From Sutterellaceae bacterium (GTDB lineage: Bacteria; Pseudomonadota; Gammaproteobacteria; Burkholderiales; Burkholderiaceae_F): DNA of 9,507 bases. This document shows positions 6,007 to 9,507 of this stretch, piece by piece. Location of the stretch: assembly GCA_030531135.1 (NCBI GenBank), contig JAUNOJ010000058.1:1-9507 (forward strand). Reading direction: 5' to 3'. The translations under genes were made by a program, and so were the position numbers. Below the pieces are notes generated by a model. It was not told where the DNA came from. It did no database searches and saw nothing but the letters and a program-made list of their open reading frames with translations. Position 1 is the stretch's first letter; every line of letters starts with the position of its first letter.

Positions 6007-8139
6007 TTAGGCCGAAACGGTGTCGCCTTCGACGTCGTTCAATAATGCCTTCATGGACAAGCGCACGCGGCCCTTGTCGTCAAAGCCGATGACCTTGACG
6101 CGCACCGTCTGACCTTCTTCGAGGTAGTCGGACACTTGGTTGACGCGTTCGTTGGCGATCTGGCTGATGTGCAACAGACCGTCCTTGCCGGGCAACAGGC
6201 TCAGAATGGCGCCGAAGTCCAAAATCTTCTGGACGGTGCCTTCGTAGACCTTGCCGACTTCGAGTTCGGCGGTGATGTCTTCGATACGCTTCTTGGCGAT
6301 CATGGCCTTTTCGGTGTCGTTGGAAGCAATCGTGACCATGCCGTCGTCTTCGATGTTGATCTGGCAGCCCGTTTCTTCGCACAAAGCGCGGATGGTGGCG
6401 CCGCCCTTACCGATCACGTCGCGGATCTTTTCGGGGTTGATCTTCAAGGACAACAGGCGCGGAGCCCAAACGGAGAGTTCCTTGGCGCCTTCGCCGGCCA
6501 TTTCGTGCATCTTGCCGAGAATGTGCATACGGCCTTCGTGAGCCTGTGCCAAAGCGGCCTGCATGATTTCAGCGGTGATGCCTTCGATCTTGATATCCAT
6601 CTGCAAGGCGGTCACGCCGTTTTCGGTACCGGCCACCTTGAAGTCCATATCGCCCAAGTGGTCTTCGTCACCGAGAATGTCGGTCAAGACGGCAAACTTG
6701 TTGCCTTCCTTGATGAGACCCATAGCAACGCCTGCCACGTAGTCCTTCAAAGGAACGCCGGCGTCCAACATCGACAAGCAGCCGCCGCAAACGGAAGCCA
6801 TGGAGCTCGAACCGTTGGATTCGCAGATTTCGGACACAACGCGAATGGAATAGTTGAATTCTTCCTGCGTGGGCAACACGGCCTTCAAAGCACGCTTAGC
6901 CAAACGACCGTGACCGATTTCACGACGCTTGGGGCTACCGACGCGGCCGGTTTCACCGGTGGCAAACGGCGGCATGTTGTAGTGCATGATGAAACGATCG
7001 CGGCTTTCGCCCATGACGCTGTCGATGATCTGTTCGTCCTGCTTGGTGCCCAAGGTGGTCAAAACCAAAGCCTGGGTTTCGCCGCGGGTAAACAGAGCCG
7101 AGCCGTGGGTGCGCGGCAAAATCGACTGACGGATTTCGATCGGGCGAACCGTACGGGTGTCGCGGCCGTCGATACGGGGCTTGCCTTCCAAAATGTTGGA
7201 GCGAACGATGTTGGCTTCCATTTCAAAGAGAATGCCGTGCACTTCGTTCATATCGGGTGCGTCGACGTCGGCTGCTTCGGCTTCGGCAACCAAAGCGGCT
7301 TCCACCGTTTCGTACACTTCGCGAAGCTTGTCGTTGCGCTGCTGCTTGGAGCGGATCGTGTAGGCTTCTTCGAGGCCTGCCTGAGCCAATTCCTTGACGC
7401 GAGCGATGAGCGTTTCGTTCTTCGGAGCCGGCTGCCAATCCCATGCGGGCTTGCCGGCTTCTTCGGTCAATTCGTTAATGGCGTTGATGGCGACCTGCAT
7501 CTGGGCGTGACCGAACATGACGGCTTCAAGCATCGTCTTTTCGGGCAGGCAATCGGCTTCGGATTCGACCATCAACACGGCGCGTTCGGTACCGGCCACG
7601 ACCAAGTCAAGACGGCTGTCCTTCAACTGGGTCACGGTCGGGTTCACGACGAATTCGTCGTTGATGTAAGCCACGCGACAAGCGCCGATCGGGCCCTTAA
7701 AGGGGATACCGGACACGGTCAAAGCGGCGGAAGCGCCGATCATGGAAGCGATATCGGGATCGATTTCCGGATCCACGGACAAAACGTGGATGATGACCTG
7801 AACTTCGTTGAAGAATCCGTCCGGGAACAAGGGACGAATCGGACGATCGATCAAGCGGCTCGTCAACGTTTCCTTCTCAGAAGGACGGCCTTCGCGCTTG
7901 AAGAAACCGCCGGGGAACTTGCCGGCAGCGTAGGTCTTTTCGATGTAGTCGACCGTCAACGGGAAGAAGTCCTGACCGGGCTTGGTTTCCTTCTTGGCAA
8001 CAACGGTTGCCAAAACAACCGTGTCGCCCATCTGGCAGAGCACGGCACCGGTGGCCTGGCGAGCGATTTCGCCCGTGGTAAGCGTCACTTCGTGAGCGCC
8101 GAACTGGAAAGTCTTGGAGACTTTATTAAACATGGACAT
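6007..8139 (-). CDS. pnp: Polynucleotide phosphorylase
   Basis: PNPase is a trimeric phosphorolytic 3'-5' exoribonuclease of RNA turnover and a component of the degradosome. The 710-residue protein is full length: RNase PH domain 1 (from [12 protein letters not shown], with [21 protein letters not shown] and [14 protein letters not shown]), a helical linker, RNase PH domain 2 (about 320-540) with the core segments [48 protein letters not shown] and GDMDFKVAG...MDIKIEGIT carrying the catalytic aspartates, a KH domain with the GKGG loop at about 577, and an S1 domain from VGKVYEG (about 628) to LSMKALL. The tail after S1 is short. I chose ATG 8139 (MSMFNKV) because Burkholderiales PNPases begin MTMFNKV; GAAGGAA lies about 10 bases upstream. 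An in-frame TTG at 8172 would add 11 unrelated residues. It follows rpsO, the conserved order for this pair. Confidence 0.98.
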   Translation of the reverse strand: MSMFNKVSKTFQFGAHEVTLTTGEIARQATGAVLCQMGDTVVLATVVAKKETKPGQDFFPLTVDYIEKTYAAGKFPGGFFKREGRPSEKETLTSRLIDRPIRPLFPDGFFNEVQVIIHVLSVDPEIDPDIASMIGASAALTVSGIPFKGPIGACRVAYINDEFVVNPTVTQLKDSRLDLVVAGTERAVLMVESEADCLPEKTMLEAVMFGHAQMQVAINAINELTEEAGKPAWDWQPAPKNETLIARVKELAQAGLEEAYTIRSKQQRNDKLREVYETVEAALVAEAEAADVDAPDMNEVHGILFEMEANIVRSNILEGKPRIDGRDTRTVRPIEIRQSILPRTHGSALFTRGETQALVLTTLGTKQDEQIIDSVMGESRDRFIMHYNMPPFATGETGRVGSPKRREIGHGRLAKRALKAVLPTQEEFNYSIRVVSEICESNGSSSMASVCGGCLSMLDAGVPLKDYVAGVAMGLIKEGNKFAVLTDILGDEDHLGDMDFKVAGTENGVTALQMDIKIEGITAEIMQAALAQAHEGRMHILGKMHEMAGEGAKELSVWAPRLLSLKINPEKIRDVIGKGGATIRALCEETGCQINIEDDGMVTIASNDTEKAMIAKKRIEDITAELEVGKVYEGTVQKILDFGAILSLLPGKDGLLHISQIANERVNQVSDYLEEGQTVRVKVIGFDDKGRVRLSMKALLNDVEGDTVSA

Positions 8140-8415
8140 GAGTCTAATTTCCTTCAAACTCTTTGCCTCCAAGGGAATTCTTTTTTTGACCTCAGGCGCC
8201 GGACTTTGAGTTCATGCGAACTCACGGCACGCTGCGGCACAGAGCCTTTGACTGCACGCTCAAAAGAGCTGTGTCGCAACGCGCGAACCTTTTCGGGGCG
8301 CTCGATCGGTCAAATTTTTAAAAGATCCCTTTTCTCGGAGGCGATTTATCAAAGCCCGAATACAAATTTACGGCCCGTTTACCAAAGCAAACAGGCCGTA
8401 AAAATTCGCATCGGA
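8140..8415 (-). promoter_or_regulatory. rpsO-pnp intergenic region and pnp leader
   Basis: This 276-base gap holds no gene. Near rpsO a hairpin TACGGCC (8369-8375) / GGCCGTA (8394-8400), extended by GTTT/AAAC, has no good T-tract on the minus strand and is probably a leaky terminator or processing stem. A TTGACC (8308-8313) could be a -35 box but no convincing -10 follows. Closer to pnp a perfect 7-bp hairpin TGAGTTC (8207-8213) / GAACTCA (8218-8224) with a 4-base loop, and a CACAG/CTGTG pairing around it, suggest a structured leader. In E. coli the pnp leader is cleaved by RNase III and autoregulated by PNPase; similar control here is inference. Confidence 0.45.
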
Positions 8416-8682
8416 TTACTTACGCAGATTCAATGCGTCGATCAACTTGCGATAAGCGGCGACGTCCTTGCCCTTGAGGTAGTCAAGGAGCTTGCGACGG
8501 CGGCTAACCATCTTCAAGAGACCGCGACGGGAGTGGTGATCCTTCTTGTGTTCCTTGAAGTGACCCGTCAAAGAGTTGATGCGGGCGGTCAACAAAGCGA
8601 CCTGAACTTCGGGGGAACCCGTATCGCCGGGCGTACGGGCAAACTGGGCAACCACTTCTGCCTTGTTAATTTCGTTAGACAT
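8416..8682 (-). CDS. rpsO: 30S ribosomal protein S15
   Basis: S15 is a primary binder of 16S rRNA in the platform of the 30S subunit. The 88-residue product carries the family core intact: [41 protein letters not shown], and [14 protein letters not shown], ending in LNLRK. The start is ATG 8682 ([10 protein letters not shown]), preceded by AGGTGA with a 5-base gap; a GTG at 8691 would add three residues but would overlap that ribosome-binding site. The promoter (8758-8785) and a leader hairpin lie upstream, pnp downstream. S15 commonly represses its own translation through leader structures, and the hairpin could serve that purpose. Confidence 0.97.
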   Translation of the reverse strand: MSNEINKAEVVAQFARTPGDTGSPEVQVALLTARINSLTGHFKEHKKDHHSRRGLLKMVSRRRKLLDYLKGKDVAAYRKLIDALNLRK

Positions 8683-8717
8683 TGAATTCACCTATGAATA
8701 TTGGCGTTTTAAACATG

Positions 8718-8743
8718 CGGTACGAGTGTCATCGCCCGTACCG
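8718..8743 (-). promoter_or_regulatory. rpsO leader hairpin (possible S15 autoregulatory element)
   Basis: A perfect 7-bp stem CGGTACG / CGTACCG (8718-8724 with 8737-8743; the sequence is the same on either strand) closes a 12-base loop. It lies in the predicted rpsO 5' UTR, starting a few bases after the expected transcript start and ending about 35 bases before the ATG. Its role as an S15 binding site is inference. Confidence 0.4.
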
Positions 8744-8757
8744 TGACGAAAGACGTC

Positions 8758-8785
8758 ATTGTACCGATTTAGCCTAAAAAATCAA
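8758..8785 (-). promoter_or_regulatory. Sigma-70-type promoter for rpsO
   Basis: On the minus strand TTGATT (8780-8785) and TACAAT (8758-8763) are separated by 16 bases. Transcription would start near 8751 and give a leader of about 70 bases to rpsO. It lies just after the leuA terminator, as expected for an independent rpsO(-pnp) unit. Confidence 0.6.
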
Positions 8786-8796
8786 TACGTTCGCGT

Positions 8797-8836
8797 AAAA
8801 AATTCGACCCGCGCGAAATCTTCCGCTCGGGTCGAA
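8797..8836 (-). terminator. Rho-independent terminator of leuA
   Basis: A perfect 9-bp stem TTCGACCCG / CGGGTCGAA (8828-8836 with 8803-8811) is followed on the minus strand by T6 (8797-8802). It lies 24 bases beyond the leuA stop. Confidence 0.88.
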
Positions 8837-8859
8837 GTTTTCATGGTCGTGTCAAACGA

Positions 8860-9507
8860 TTACACGGCGTGCTGAGCGTTCTTGGGCTCGTCGCTGGCAA
8901 GCTTGCTCAAAGCATTGAGATAAGCCTTGGCAGAAGCCGCAATCACGTCGGGATCGGCACCCACGCCGTTGACGATGCGGCCGGCCTTGGCCAAACGAAC
9001 CGTCACGTCGCCCTGACTGTCGGTGCTGCCGGTGATGGCGTTGACAGAGTAAAGCATCATTTCGGCACCGGAATTGACCAGCGCTTCGATGGCCTTGAAG
9101 GTAGCGTCCACCGGGCCGTTACCCGTTGCGCTCGAGGTCTTTTCCACGCCGTCTTCCATCCACACGATGGTGGCCTTGGGCTGTTCGCCCGTTTCGGACT
9201 CTTGACGCAGGCTTACGAATTCGTAGCGATCATGCTTCTTGCCGTCGACGCTACCCTTGAACAAAGCCTGAATATCTTCGTCGAAAATCTGGCTCTTGCG
9301 ATCGGCCAAGTCCTTAAAGCGCATGAAGGCTTCGTTGAGATCGGCTTCGCTGGCCAAGGGAATGCCCAATTCCTTGACGCGCTGACGGAAGGCATTGCGC
9401 CCGGACAATTTGCCCAAAATGATCTTGTTGGCAGACCAACCCACATCTTCGGCGCGCATGATTTCGTAGGTTTCGCGGCTCTTTAACACGCCGTCTTGGT
9501 GAATGCC
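8860..9507 (-). CDS. leuA: 2-isopropylmalate synthase, 3' part (5' end beyond the window)
   Basis: LeuA condenses acetyl-CoA with 2-oxoisovalerate, the first committed step of leucine synthesis. The window holds the last 215 residues of the protein; the frame stays open to the window edge, where the conserved GIHQDG begins exactly at the last codon. Next come [18 protein letters not shown] and [13 protein letters not shown] (end of the catalytic barrel and linker), then the C-terminal regulatory domain responsible for leucine feedback (about the last 120 residues), with [15 protein letters not shown] and [22 protein letters not shown], whose fold is typical of type LeuA. The catalytic N-terminal barrel with its metal ligands lies outside. 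There is no sign of damage. A strong terminator follows, so it is transcribed apart from rpsO. Confidence 0.97.
   Translation of the reverse strand, partial: GIHQDGVLKSRETYEIMRAEDVGWSANKIILGKLSGRNAFRQRVKELGIPLASEADLNEAFMRFKDLADRKSQIFDEDIQALFKGSVDGKKHDRYEFVSLRQESETGEQPKATIVWMEDGVEKTSSATGNGPVDATFKAIEALVNSGAEMMLYSVNAITGSTDSQGDVTVRLAKAGRIVNGVGADPDVIAASAKAYLNALSKLASDEPKNAQHAV

Noticed and set aside
8140..8172. TTG start at 8172 for pnp
   Set aside because: Orthologues begin at M(S/T)MFNKV, and the extra 11 residues have no counterpart.
6136..8685. An 849-codon open frame on the plus strand opposite pnp and rpsO
   Set aside because: It is antisense to two unmistakable conserved genes, its translation is rich in H, F, G and Q with no recognisable domain, and it arises from the codon bias of the pnp strand.
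1..9507. CRISPR arrays, insertion sequences or phage genes
   Set aside because: No regularly spaced direct repeats, transposase motifs or terminal inverted repeats were seen.

Overview
The window looks like a chromosomal segment of a betaproteobacterium of the order Burkholderiales, most likely family Sutterellaceae. This is inferred from the gene order leuA-rpsO-pnp-tpiA-secG-tRNA-Leu on one strand, from protein sequences that read like Burkholderiales orthologues, and from an autotransporter barrel remnant of the kind I associate with Sutterella/Parasutterella. The genus cannot be fixed without a search.

The right part (about 4200-9507) is a core block read entirely from the minus strand. 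In transcription order it holds the 3' part of leuA (leucine synthesis) with a strong terminator, rpsO (ribosomal protein S15) with a promoter and a leader hairpin, pnp (polynucleotide phosphorylase) with its own terminator, then tpiA (glycolysis) and secG (Sec translocase), closed by a bidirectional terminator. Next come two tRNA genes, tRNA-Leu(GAG) and tRNA-Gln(CTG), with their own promoter and terminator. In many Burkholderiales the nuo (complex I) operon follows the secG/tRNA-Leu unit; here that synteny stops.

The left part (1-4066) is accessory-like. It holds an MdtG-like MFS efflux transporter (+), a TetR/AcrR repressor (-) converging on it, and, divergent from the repressor, a two-gene operon (+): a TIGR04076-family protein with an optional Tat-like leader, and a secreted metallo-beta-lactamase-fold hydrolase. 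The roughly 140 bp divergent region carries a perfect -10 box lying inside an imperfect palindrome and repeated half-sites, which fits TetR control of the pair. Converging on this operon is a truncated autotransporter beta-barrel remnant (-), next to the tRNA pair.

The simplest joint reading is a small inducible export/detoxification module (repressor, periplasmic hydrolase, TIGR04076 protein, possibly the efflux pump) beside the conserved housekeeping block. No mobile element, CRISPR array or phage gene is visible. Nothing here is clearly a wholly new system. The least explained parts are the TIGR04076/MBL operon with its dual start, its operator region, and the autotransporter scar beside the tRNAs.
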